Shown in pieces: positions 37,697-50,700 of a DNA stretch of 64,000 nt. The position numbers were made by a program, and so were the translations under genes. Position 1 is the stretch's first letter; each line of letters opens with the position of its first letter. The notes beneath the pieces were generated by a model. It did not search any database. It was not told the origin of the DNA and saw only the letters and a list, made by a program, of their open reading frames with translations. The DNA comes from Isoperla grammatica. Its lineage: Eukaryota > Arthropoda > Insecta > Plecoptera > Perlodidae. The stretch lies in assembly GCA_945910005.1 (NCBI GenBank), contig OX246737.1, forward strand, positions 85,016,496 through 85,080,495, read 5' to 3'.

Positions 37697-39088
37697 AATA
37701 GCAAGAAACACATCGCACAACAAGGTTTAACGTTTCCAAACACACGATGCAACTCAATTCCTGCCATTTGAAATGGTTGACTGTGGCTACCCTTTTTATT
37801 GAACACAAAATTTAATTAATTGATTGAGTGTCATTATTTAAATATTGCATTGTTCACGAATTTATGCGATACCTAAAAACAAGTATTATGGGTTTGATCT
37901 CTCTTGATAATATATTCCAAGTTCGCTGTGTTGATTACAATAAAATTACACGGTGATGGTGGCATTATTGCCATTGGATGTTTCAACCACGTAGAATCTG
38001 ATTGAAATTAATGAGATGTTAATGATAATCTGGATGTGGAATACAAAACACGAACGGTATGACTTGCACCTGGCTTCTTGTCTGCTTGTGATTACGACAA
38101 CAGCTAACTCTGAACTTCTCTCACACCTTCCGTTTTCACAAAACCCGTGGCAACCTGGGCGACTCCGAGTCAGAGGGTGTAATGAATACAGGGTAGCGAA
38201 GCAATCAAACCATTATTCAGCAAGATTTTTATCAGCATTCAACCTTCTATCCTGTACAGTAAGATACATAGGTATTTTCGTTAGTGAGTTATATAGACTC
38301 CCATATTTTATAGGAACGAGCTGACACTGTAATAACGTCCAACAGGTTGGGGAAGATATGTTATACTAGTGATGTGAAACAGGTGCAATTTCAGTTTGAA
38401 TTATATAAGAAACCATACGGCAATGTTACATTTAATTCAAGTTTGAATAACATTCACACAAGTCATTCACTTTTCGTCTACTATTTACTCGCTATTGTAG
38501 CTTGATTACAATGGTAATGATAACGGGAACAATGCTGACAATATGAATGTGATTGTTCCGTGTTTTATTTATTAAACAGCCTGTAATTCATTATTACAAC
38601 AACATTGACGACGACGACCTAAACAACAATGATATGGACAGTGACTTGTTACTAAGTAATTATTAACATAAATTACTAATTGCTCACATTTTCCTGTTTC
38701 TTAAAACTTTATAAAATATTGGTGTTTTCAAATAATAATGTAGTTAATACGAGGCTGACAAAATAATAATTCACTGTGTAATAAACTTATAATAATCTCC
38801 CTCTTAAAAAAGCCTGTATTTACGTTGTTGAAATCTTTAGCAAAATAGTTTTGTTTAGTAAATATATCTGGATGTGGATGATATTACTATCTTGCTAGCG
38901 CTATTATACCCCCGAAACCCCTCTACGCTGTGATTGGATCCATTTGGCCCAGAGTCAAATAACCGAAAATTTAATTTTGAACCTTTTCGAGATCGATCTA
39001 ATGTATTATTCGTTTTGATGCTAGATTTGGAAGGTGTATCGTAACGTACGCTGTCTGCTGCCAGCAGGTATCTAGGCCTAGGAGTCTG

Positions 39089-39142
<54 letters not shown>
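39089..39142. repeat. (TC)n dinucleotide microsatellite
   Basis: About 27 uninterrupted TC units. Confidence 0.95.
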
Positions 39143-39145
<3 letters not shown>

Positions 39146-40824
39146 TTGTTCCGTAGAGGAACGCCTGAAGCCTCAAAGCAGAAACAAGCCTGCACGTAAA
39201 AAACTTGACCTCGTCTTGTTCCTTTTATAACAATCTATACGAAAACTCAAGCGTGGGCTGAAGTCTCGCTTTTCTCTGATCATCGGTCGTATTTTCAAGT
39301 TTTCCGTAACTTTTCATGTCTAGTATGATACACTTCTTGTAGGGACAGGGCAAGCGTTGACTGTTGCGCCGTTGAAAAGCCAAGAATGGTCCTCATCGGA
39401 CGGTTTATATGACTGTAGTATACATCGAGTGGTCCAGCTTCTCATATCCCTTCAGGCATTTTTTGTGGTTGTGATCCGAATACCAATCAGACAACGTTGA
39501 GATTTCAGAGAAGGATATTATACTAGCAGGATCAAAAACATCCAAGGATTTAGTAGAGTTATGTAATGGCAAATGTTGGCTATCAATGACCATCAACCCT
39601 TGAATGTGTTTACAATTTACATGCATACTAGACAAGAGTCCTTTGTTTGGACCTATAACAATTAATCTTAGTCTTATCCAGGAATTGTAACTTCACTCAT
39701 AAGATCCTGACATGAGTAGACAATGTAAACGTTTTACGTTACCTGAGGAGCTATTACAAAGATTGTGCACAAGAAAAATGCATTTTAAAATTGTAGAAGC
39801 GTCAGCATCTAAATGTTTATACAATTTACAAATAAATTGACTAAACCGGATACATGAAACATTTTCCACCAAACAATTCGATCAAAATGTTCAACCTTTA
39901 AAAAAAGTATTGAATGTGAGTAGGCCTACCGTAGATGTCTAAAATGAAAACAATGTGCGTGAGCGGAAACACTTGCTTGAAGCTTTCATAATTTTAAATG
40001 TGTGTTTCTCTTGCACTAGTGGAAGCTACAAACCATTCAAATGAAAGATAATAGCAGAACCGTAGGTGAAATATAAAAATAAAAATATGTACTAACTTTT
40101 TTTTAAAAATAATATTGTTGTGGAACAATTCACATGGGTATAATCCATGAACCGTGAAATTGTTGGAAAAGAAAACCCCAAAAAAGAATACTTCTTGAGT
40201 GCATCGTTACTATTCTCATCCAATAGATTACCTTTTTCTACACAGAAGATTATTCTTCCCATTGATTCTAGTTTTAGAGATGATATAAAAATAAACGTCC
40301 GTCACAACGTGTACACTTTACACGCGTACACGCGTTGTTGAAAGTCAACCATTAGCACACAAAACATTCTACACTGCGAAGACATTTCAATGGTCAGCTC
40401 TCAAGTTTTCACCCTTTTCCCTACTCTCCTTGTTTGAACGATAGCGAAGTAACACCGTCACGCACTTTTTCCCGTTAAGGGCGAGGCGATACCTAAAAAA
40501 CGCGCGGCAACAGCCCTTCATTCCACTCACGATGATACAGCCACAATGCTCCATTACACCAGCAGTAAAAACGCAATTACATAAGAAACTTGCAACAAAA
40601 TAAATTTGTACTCACATCACTATACACATACTTCCATGATTATTGAAATACTTTGGAACGATGAACTGATTAATTTTAAATGGTGTATTTTCTGATTAAT
40701 AAACTAAATGTGTAAATATCATAATTATTTATAGTTACCTCAACATCTCACAATATACACAAACTAACTTCAAAATAATAGCAATCTTTCCAAGAAACGT
40801 TGCATATGTTTGAGCAGCATCATT

Positions 40825-41311
40825 ACGCTAGTCAGGGGCGCCGGGTTTTTGGGGTACAAATTCCGAGGGGTGCTCAACGCGGAAAAGGGACGAAGCACGG
40901 GGGATTTGCGGAGAAAAATAATAGAGCCGCAGGCGAAAAAAGTTTTAACCCCGTTTTTACAGTGTGTCTGGTGCGTTCTAGAAAAAAAGTAGCGTGAATG
41001 CAATGCCAAAATAATGCATTTAAAATATATATATATACATATATTACACATAATAATCTTAATAATATATAACATACATATAATAATGCCAAACAAATAT
41101 TATTTTAAACACTTTGATTGTATCCAAGATAAAAAAAGAAACGTAATCGTAAAAAATGTAAGTACCTCTTTGAAAAAATTGAGACCTCAAACAATAGGTA
41201 TAATTTTTCCTTTAGTCAGGATATTTGGTAAGGAGCTGCGTACCCCTCCAAACAATCCTATGGGTGCATCAACCCCTGAGCACCCTCAAAGTCGGCGCCC
41301 ATGATGCTAGT
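40825..41311. mobile_element. hAT-like nonautonomous DNA transposon with 8-bp TSD
   Basis: The element itself spans 40833-41303 (471 bp). Its left end CAGGGGCGCCGGGTTTTTGG and the reverse complement of its right end (CATGGGCGCCGACTTTGAGG) form an imperfect terminal inverted repeat; the CAGGGGCG start is typical of hAT ends. The flanking 8-mers ACGCTAGT (40825-40832) and ATGCTAGT (41304-41311) differ at one position and fit the 8-bp target-site duplication made by hAT transposases. No transposase is encoded; overlapping frames of about 60-108 codons inside it carry no motif. It would need an autonomous partner elsewhere in the genome. Confidence 0.75.
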
Positions 41312-41756
41312 GAGATAGTTAAAGATGTTTCTCTCGAATGTAGATTATAAGGGTGATGATAGCAATGATAAAAGAGAGGAACAAGTTTTGTAACTTTTAA
41401 AGATAATGCATTTGTATGAATACCATCCAAAAGGGACAAATTAGATGTGCGTCATGTCATGCTATGATGTAGGCCTATATTAGGGTTATTCGATGGTTGT
41501 AAACGAAGCCAGGATTAGCGGAGGTGGAATCGAACACGTAACCACCGTAATTGTAGTATCTGACAGTCGACGATCAAACTCTACAGATGAGATTCGTTTT
41601 ACTGTAATTTTATATATAATAAAATACATGGTTTGCTGCTAGGAATGAGGAATACAATATGCTTGAGTAGGTTGAACATTCTCTGTCCTGACATTATGCA
41701 GGTCATTTATGTTTATAGTTCGCGAGGAATTAAACACCAAAGAATTCAACTTCACT
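41312..41756. other. Spacer before array 3; possible SINE relic
   Basis: The minus strand at about 41500-41580 shows a degenerate tRNA-like head (TTCGATTCC near 41530) similar in layout to 29535-29610. No gene is recognised. Confidence 0.4.
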
Positions 41757-44700
41757 CGTGTCGTCCGTGACCACAGTAACTGGTTGTGCGCATATCTACG
41801 TCACACAGTCCCCGCTAAGCATCAGAATCACACTGTGATGAGGCGCTGAGAGAGCTGGACCTTATAGGTATTGTCGTCCGTGACCACAGTAACGGGTTGT
41901 GCGCATATCTACGTCACACAGTCCCCGCTAAGCATCAGAATCACACTGTGATGAGGCGCTGAGAGAGCTGGACCTCATAGGTATTGTCGTCCGTGACCAC
42001 AGTAACTGGTTGTGCGCATATCTACGTCACACAGTCCCCGCTAAGCATTAGAATCATACTGTGATGAGGCGCTGAGAGAGCTAGACCTTATAAGTATTGT
42101 CGTCCGTGACCACAGTAACGGGTTGTGCGCATATCTACGTCACACAGTCCCCGCTAAGCATCAGAATCACACTGTGATGAGGCGCTGAGAGAGCTGGACC
42201 TCATAGGTATTGTCGTCCGTGACCACAGTAACTGGTTGTGCGCATATCTACGTCACACAGTCCCCGCTAAGCATTAGAATCATACTGTGATGAGGCGCTG
42301 AGAGAGCTAGACCTTATAGGTATTGTCGTCCGTGACCACAGTAACTGGTTGTGCGCATATCTACGTCACACAGTCCCCGCTAAGCATCAGAATCACACTG
42401 TGATGAGGCGCTGAGAGAGCTGGACCTCATAGGTATTGTCGTCCGTGACCACAGTAACTGGTTGTGCGCATATCTACGTCACACAGTCCCCGCTAAGCAT
42501 TAGAATCATACTGTGATGAGGCGCTGAGAGAGCTAGACCTTATAGGTATTGTCGTCCGTGACCACAGTAACTGGTTGTGCGCATATCTACGTCACACAGT
42601 CCCCGCTAAGCATCAGGTTCATATTGTGATGAGGTGGTGAGAGAGCTAGACCTTATAGGTATTGTCGTCCGTGACCACAGTAACTGGTTGTGCGCATATC
42701 TACGTCACACAGTCCCCGCTAAGCATCAGAATCATACTGTGATGAGGTGGTGAGAGAGCTAGACCTTATAGGTATTGTCGTCCGTGACCACAGTAACTGG
42801 TTGTGCGCATATCTACGTCACACAGTCCCCGCTAAGCATTAGAATCACACTGTGATGAGGTGGTGAGAGAGCTAGACCTTATAGGTATTGTCGTCCGTGA
42901 CCACAGTAACTGGTTGTGCGCATATCTACGTCACACAGTCCCCGCTAAGCATCAGAATCATACTGTGATGAGGTGGTGAGATAGCTAGACCTTATAGGTA
43001 TTGTCGTCCGTGACCACAGTAACTGGTTGTGCGCATATCTACGTCACACAGTCCCCGCTAAGCATCAGAATCATACTGTGATGAGGTGGTGAGATAGCTA
43101 GACCTTATAGGTATTGTCGTCCGTGACCACAGTAACTGGTTGTGCGCATATCTACGTCACACAGTGCCCGCTAAGCATTAGAATCATACTGTGATGAGGC
43201 GCTGAGAGAGCTAGACCTTATAGGTATTGTCGTCCGTGACCACAGTAACGGGTTGTGCGCATATCTACGTCACACAGTGCCCGCTAAGCATCAGGTTCAT
43301 ATTGTGATGAGGTGGTGAGATAGCTAGACCTTATAGGTATTGTCGTCCGTGACCACAGTAACTGGTTGTGCGCATATCTACGTCACACAGTCCCCGCTAA
43401 GCATTAGAATCATACTGTGATGAGGCGCTGAGAGAGCTAGACCTTATAGGTATTGTCGTCCGTGACCACAGTAACTGGTTGTGCGCATATCTACGTCACA
43501 CAGTCCCCGCTAAGCATCAGGTTCATATTGTGATGAGGTGGTGAGATAGCTAGACCTTATAGGTATTGTCGTCCGTGACCACAGTAACTGGTTGTGCGCA
43601 TATCTACGTCACACAGTGCCCGCTAAGCATTAGAATCATACTGTGATGAGGCGGTGAGAGAGCTAGACCTTATAGGTATTGTCGTCCGTGACCACAGTAA
43701 CTGGTTGTGCGCATATCTACGTCACACAGTGCCCGCTAAGCATCAGGTTCATATTGTGATGAGGTGGTGAGAGAGCTAGACCTTATAGGTATTGTCGTCC
43801 GTGACCACAGTAACTGGTTGTGCGCATATCTACGTCACACAGTCCCCGCTAAGCATTAGAATCATACTGTGATGAGGCGCTGAGAGAGCTAGACCTTATA
43901 GGTATTGTCGTCCGTGACCACAGTAACTGGTTGTGCGCATATCTACGTCACACAGTCCCCGCTAAGCATCAGGTTCATATTGTGATGAGGTGGTGAGATA
44001 GCTAGACCTTATAGGTATTGTCGTCCGTGACCACAGTAACTGGTTGTGCGCATATCTACGTCACACAGTCCTCGCTAAGCATCAGGTTCATACTGTAATG
44101 AGGCGGTGAGAGAGCTAGACCTTATAGGTATTGTCGTCCGTGACCACAGTAACGGGTTGTGCGCATATCTACGTCACACAGTCCCCGCTAAGCATCAGAA
44201 TCACACTGTGATGAGGCGCTGAGAGAGCTAGACCTTATAGGTATTGTCGTCCGTGACCACAGTAACTGGTTGTGCGCATATCTACGTCACACAGTGCCCG
44301 CTAAGCATCAGGTTCATATTGTGATGAGGTGGTGAGATAGCTAGACCTTATAGGTATTGTCGTCCGTGACCACAGTAACTGGTTGTGCGCATATCTACGT
44401 CACACAGTCCCCGCTAAGCATCAGAATCACACTGTGATGAGGCGCTGAGAGAGCTAGACCTTATAGGTATTGTCGTCCGTGACCACAGTAACTGGTTGTG
44501 CGCATATCTACGTCACACAGTGCCCGCTAAGCATCAGGTTCATATTGTGATGAGGTGGTGAGATAGCTAGACCTTATAGGTATTGTCGTCCGTGACCACA
44601 GTAACTGGTTGTGCGCATATCTACGTCACACAGTGCCCGCTAAGCATCAGGTTCATATTGTGATGAGGTGGTGAGATAGCTAGACCTTATAGGTATTGTC

Positions 44701-47700
44701 GTCCGTGACCACAGTAACTGGTTGTGCGCATATCTACGTCACACAGTCCCCGCTAAGCATCAGAATCACACTGTGATGAGGCGCTGAGAAAGCTAGACCT
44801 TATAGGTATTGTCGTCCGTGACCACAGTAACTGGTTGTGCGCATATCTACGTCACACAGTGCCCGCTAAGCATCAGGATCATATTGTGATGAGGACGTGA
44901 GAGAGCTAGACCTTATAGGTATTGTCGTCCGTGACCACAGTAACTGGTTGTGCGCATATCTACGTCACACAGTGCCCGCTAAGCATCAGGTTCATATTGT
45001 GATGAGGTGGTGAGATAGCTAGACCTTATAGGTATTGTCGTCCGTGACCACAGTAACTGGTTGTGCGCATATCTACGTCACACAGTCCCCGCTAAGCATT
45101 AGAATCATACTGTGATGAGGCGGTGAGAGAGCTAGACCTTAAAGGTATTGTCGTCCGTGACCACAGTAACGGGTTGTGCGCATATATACGTCACTCAGTC
45201 CACCGCTAAGCATCAGGTTCATACTGTAATGAGGCGGTGAGAGAGCTAGACCTTATAGGTATTGTCGTCCGTGACCACAGTAACTGGTTGTGCGCATATC
45301 TACGTCACACAGTCCACGCTAAGCATCAGGATCATATTGTGATGAGGACGTGAGAGAGCTAGACCTTATAGGTATTGTCGTCCGTGACCACAGTAACTGG
45401 TTGTGCGCATATCTACGTCACACAGTCCACGCTAAGCATCAGGATCATATTGTGATGAGGACGTGAGAGAGCTAGACCTTATAGGTATTGTCGTCCGTGA
45501 CCACAGTAACGGGTTGTGCGCATATCTACGTCACACAGTCCCCGCTAAGCATCAGGTTCATATTGTGATGAGGTGGTGAGATAGCTAGACCTTATAGGTA
45601 TTGTCGTCCGTGACCACAGTAACTGGTTGTGCGCATATCTACGTCACACAGTCCCCGCTAAGCATCAGGTTCATACTGTGATGAGGCGCTGAGAGAGCTA
45701 GACCTCATAGGTATTGTCGTCCGTGACCACAGTAACGGGTTGTGCGCATATCTACGTCACACAGTCCCCGCTAAGCATCAGGTTCATATTGTGATGAGGT
45801 GGTGAGATAGCTAGACCTTATAGGTATTGTCGTCCGTGACCACAGTAACGGGTTGTGCGCATATCTACGTCACACAGTCCCCGCTAAGCATCAGGTTCAT
45901 ACTGTGATGAGGCGCTGAGAGAGCTAGACCTCATAGGTATTGTCGTCCGTGACCACAGTAACGGGTTGTGCGCATATCTACGTCACACAGTGCCCGCTAA
46001 GCATCAGGTTCATATTGTGATGAGGTGGTGAGATAGCTAGACCTTATAGGTATTGTCGTCCGTGACCACAGTAACTGGTTGTGCGCATATCTACGTCACA
46101 CAGTCCCCGCTAAGCATTAGAATCATACTGTGATGAGGCGGTGAGAGAGCTAGACCTTATAGGTATTGTCGTCCGTGACCACAGTAACGGGTTGTGCGCA
46201 TATATACGTCACTCAGTCCACCGCTAAGCATCAGGTTCATACTGTAATGAGGCGGTGAGAGAGCTAGACCTTATAGGTATTGTCGTCCGTGACCACAGTA
46301 ACTGGTTGTGCGCATATCTACGTCACACAGTGCCCGCTAAGCATTAGAATCATACTGTGATGAGGCGCTGAGAGAGCTAGACCTTATAGGTATTGTCGTC
46401 CGTGACCACAGTAACGGGTTGTGCGCATATCTACGTCACACAGTGCCCGCTAAGCATCAGGTTCATATTGTGATGAGGTGGTGAGATAGCTAGACCTTAT
46501 AGGTATTGTCGTCCGTGACCACAGTAACTGGTTGTGCGCATATCTACGTCACACAGTCCCCGCTAAGCATTAGAATCATACTGTGATGAGGCGCTGAGAG
46601 AGCTAGACCTTATAGGTATTGTCGTCCGTGACCACAGTAACTGGTTGTGCGCATATCTACGTCACACAGTCCCCGCTAAGCATCAGGTTCATATTGTGAT
46701 GAGGTGGTGAGATAGCTAGACCTTATAGGTATTGTCGTCCGTGACCACAGTAACTGGTTGTGCGCATATCTACGTCACACAGTGCCCGCTAAGCATTAGA
46801 ATCATACTGTGATGAGGCGGTGAGAGAGCTAGACCTTATAGGTATTGTCGTCCGTGACCACAGTAACTGGTTGTGCGCATATCTACGTCACACAGTGCCC
46901 GCTAAGCATCAGGTTCATATTGTGATGAGGTGGTGAGAGAGCTAGACCTTATAGGTATTGTCGTCCGCGACCACAGTAACTGGTTGTGCGCATATCTACG
47001 TCACACAGTCCCCGCTAAGCATTAGAATCATACTGTGATGAGGCGCTGAGAGAGCTAGACCTTATAGGTATTGTCGTCCGTGACCACAGTAACTGGTTGT
47101 GCGCATATCTACGTCACACAGTCCCCGCTAAGCATCAGGTTCATATTGTGATGAGGTGGTGAGATAGCTAGACCTTATAGGTATTGTCGTCCGTGACCAC
47201 AGTAACTGGTTGTGCGCATATCTACGTCACACAGTCCTCGCTAAGCATCAGGTTCATACTGTAATGAGGCGGTGAGAGAGCTAGACCTTATAGGTATTGT
47301 CGTCCGTGACCACAGTAACTGGTTGTGCGCATATCTACGTCACACAGTGCCCGCTAAGCATCAGGTTCATATTGTGATGAGGTGGTGAGATAGCTAGACC
47401 TTATAGGTATTGTCGTCCGTGACCACAGTAACTGGTTGTGCGCATATCTACGTCACACAGTGCCCGCTAAGCATCAGGTTCATATTGTGATGAGGTGGTG
47501 AGATAGCTAGACCTTATAGGTATTGTCGTCCGTGACCACAGTAACTGGTTGTGCGCATATCTACGTCACACAGTCCCCGCTAAGCATCAGAATCACACTG
47601 TGATGAGGCGCTGAGAAAGCTAGACCTTATAGGTATTGTCGTCCGTGACCACAGTAACTGGTTGTGCGCATATCTACGTCACACAGTGCCCGCTAAGCAT

Positions 47701-50700
47701 CAGGATCATATTGTGATGAGGACGTGAGAGAGCTAGACCTTATAGGTATTGTCGTCCGTGACCACAGTAACTGGTTGTGCGCATATCTACGTCACACAGT
47801 GCCCGCTAAGCATCAGGTTCATATTGTGATGAGGTGGTGAGATAGCTAGACCTTATAGGTATTGTCGTCCGTGACCACAGTAACTGGTTGTGCGCATATC
47901 TACGTCACACAGTCCCCGCTAAGCATTAGAATCATACTGTGATGAGGCGGTGAGAGAGCTAGACCTTATAGGTATTGTCGTCCGTGACCACAGTAACGGG
48001 TTGTGCGCATATATACGTCACTCAGTCCACCGCTAAGCATCAGGTTCATACTGTAATGAGGCGGTGAGAGAGCTAGACCTTATAGGTATTGTCGTCCGTG
48101 ACCACAGTAACTGGTTGTGCGCATATCTACGTCACACAGTCCACGCTAAGCATCAGGATCATATTGTGATGAGGACGTGAGAGAGCTAGACCTTATAGGT
48201 ATTGTCGTCCGTGACCACAGTAACTGGTTGTGCGCATATCTACGTCACACAGTCCACGCTAAGCATCAGGATCATATTGTGATGAGGACGTGAGAGAGCT
48301 AGACCTTATAGGTATTGTCGTCCGTGACCACAGTAACGGGTTGTGCGCATATCTACGTCACACAGTCCCCGCTAAGCATCAGGTTCATATTGTGATGAGG
48401 TGGTGAGATAGCTAGACCTTATAGGTATTGTCGTCCGTGACCACAGTAACTGGTTGTGCGCATATCTACGTCACACAGTCCCCGCTAAGCATCAGGTTCA
48501 TACTGTGATGAGGCGCTGAGAGAGCTAGACCTCATAGGTATTGTCGTCCGTGACCACAGTAACGGGTTGTGCGCATATCTACGTCACACAGTCCCCGCTA
48601 AGCATCAGGTTCATATTGTGATGAGGTGGTGAGATAGCTAGACCTTATAGGTATTGTCGTCCGTGACCACAGTAACGGGTTGTGCGCATATCTACGTCAC
48701 ACAGTCCCCGCTTAGCATCAGGTTCATACTGTGATGAGGCGCTGAGAGAGCTAGACCTCATAGGTATTGTCGTCCGTGACCACAGTAACGGGTTGTGCGC
48801 ATATCTACGTCACACAGTGCCCGCTAAGCATCAGGTTCATATTGTGATGAGGTGGTGAGATAGCTAGACCTTATAGGTATTGTCGTCCGTGACCACAGTA
48901 ACTGGTTGTGCGCATATCTACGTCACACAGTCCCCGCTAAGCATTAGAATCATACTGTGATGAGGCGGTGAGAGAGCTTGACCTTATAGGTATTGTCGTC
49001 CGTGACCACAGTAACGGGTTGTGCGCATATATACGTCACTCAGTCCACCGCTAAGCATCAGGTTCATACTGTAATGAGGCGGTGAGAGAGCTAGACCTTA
49101 TAGGTATTGTCGTCCGTGACCACAGTAACTGGTTGTGCGCATATCTACGTCACACAGTCCACGCTAAGCATCAGGATCATATTGTGATGAGGACGTGAGA
49201 GAGCTAGACCTTATAGGTATTGTCGTCCGTGACCACAGTAACTGGTTGTGCGCATATCTACGTCACACAGTCCACGCTAAGCATCAGGATCATATTGTGA
49301 TGAGGACGTGAGAGAGCTAGACCTTATAGGTTTCTGTCGTCCGTGACCACAGTAACGGGTTGTGCGCATATCTACGTCACACAGTCCCCGCTAAGCATCA
49401 GGATCATACTGTGATGAGGACGTGAGAGAGCTAGACCTTATAGGTATTGTCGTCCGTGACCACAGTAACTGGTTGTGCGCATATCTACGTCACACAGTCC
49501 CCGCTAAGCATCAGGATCATACTGTGATGAGGACGTGAGAGAGCTAGACCTTATAGGTATTGTCGTCCGTGACCACAGTAACGGGTTGTGCGCATATCTA
49601 CGTCACACAGTGCCCGCTAAGCATCAGGATCATACTGTGATGAGGACGTGAGAGAGCTAGACCTTATAGGTATTGTCGTCCGTGACCACAGTAACGGGTT
49701 GTGCGCATATCTACGTCACACAGTCCCCGCTAAGCATCAGGATCATACTGTGATGAGGACGTGAGAGAGCTAGACCTTATAGGTATTGTCGTCCGTGACC
49801 ACAGTAACTGGTTGTGCGCATATCTACGTCACACAGTCCCCGCTAAGCATCAGAATCATACTGTGATGAGGTGGTGAGATAGCTAGACCTTATAGGTATT
49901 GTCGTCCGTGACCACAGTAACTGGTTGTGCGCATATCTACGTCACACAGTCCCCGCTAAGCATCAGAATCATACTGTGATGAGGTGGTGAGATAGCTAGA
50001 CCTTATAGGTATTGTCGTCCGTGACCACAGTAACTGGTTGTGCGCATATCTACGTCACACAGTGCCCGCTAAGCATTAGAATCATACTGTGATGAGGCGC
50101 TGAGAGAGCTAGACCTTATAGGTATTGTCGTCCGTGACCACAGTAACGGGTTGTGCGCATATCTACGTCACACAGTGCCCGCTAAGCATCAGGTTCATAT
50201 TGTGATGAGGTGGTGAGATAGCTAGACCTTATAGGTATTGTCGTCCGTGACCACAGTAACTGGTTGTGCGCATATCTACGTCACACAGTCCCCGCTAAGC
50301 ATTAGAATCATACTGTGATGAGGCGCTGAGAGAGCTAGACCTTATAGGTATTGTCGTCCGTGACCACAGTAACTGGTTGTGCGCATATCTACGTCACACA
50401 GTCTCCGCTAAGCATCAGGTTCATATTGTGATGAGGTGGTGAGATAGCTAGACCTTATAGGTATTGTCGTCCGTGACCACAGTAACTGGTTGTGCGCATA
50501 TCTACGTCACACAGTGCCCGCTAAGCATTAGAATCATACTGTGATGAGGCGGTGAGAGAGCTAGACCTTATAGGTATTGTCGTCCGTGACCACAGTAACT
50601 GGTTGTGCGCATATCTACGTCACACAGTGCCCGCTAAGCATCAGGTTCATATTGTGATGAGGTGGTGAGAGAGCTAGACCTTATAGGTATTGTCGTCCGT

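Larger units (their letters stand above)
36688..40824. other. AT-rich spacer with simple repeats, no gene recognised
   Basis: No gene, RNA gene or dispersed repeat is recognised across about 4.1 kb. It contains three simple repeats (listed separately) and otherwise ordinary AT-rich sequence with short, unsupported open frames. Confidence 0.5.
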
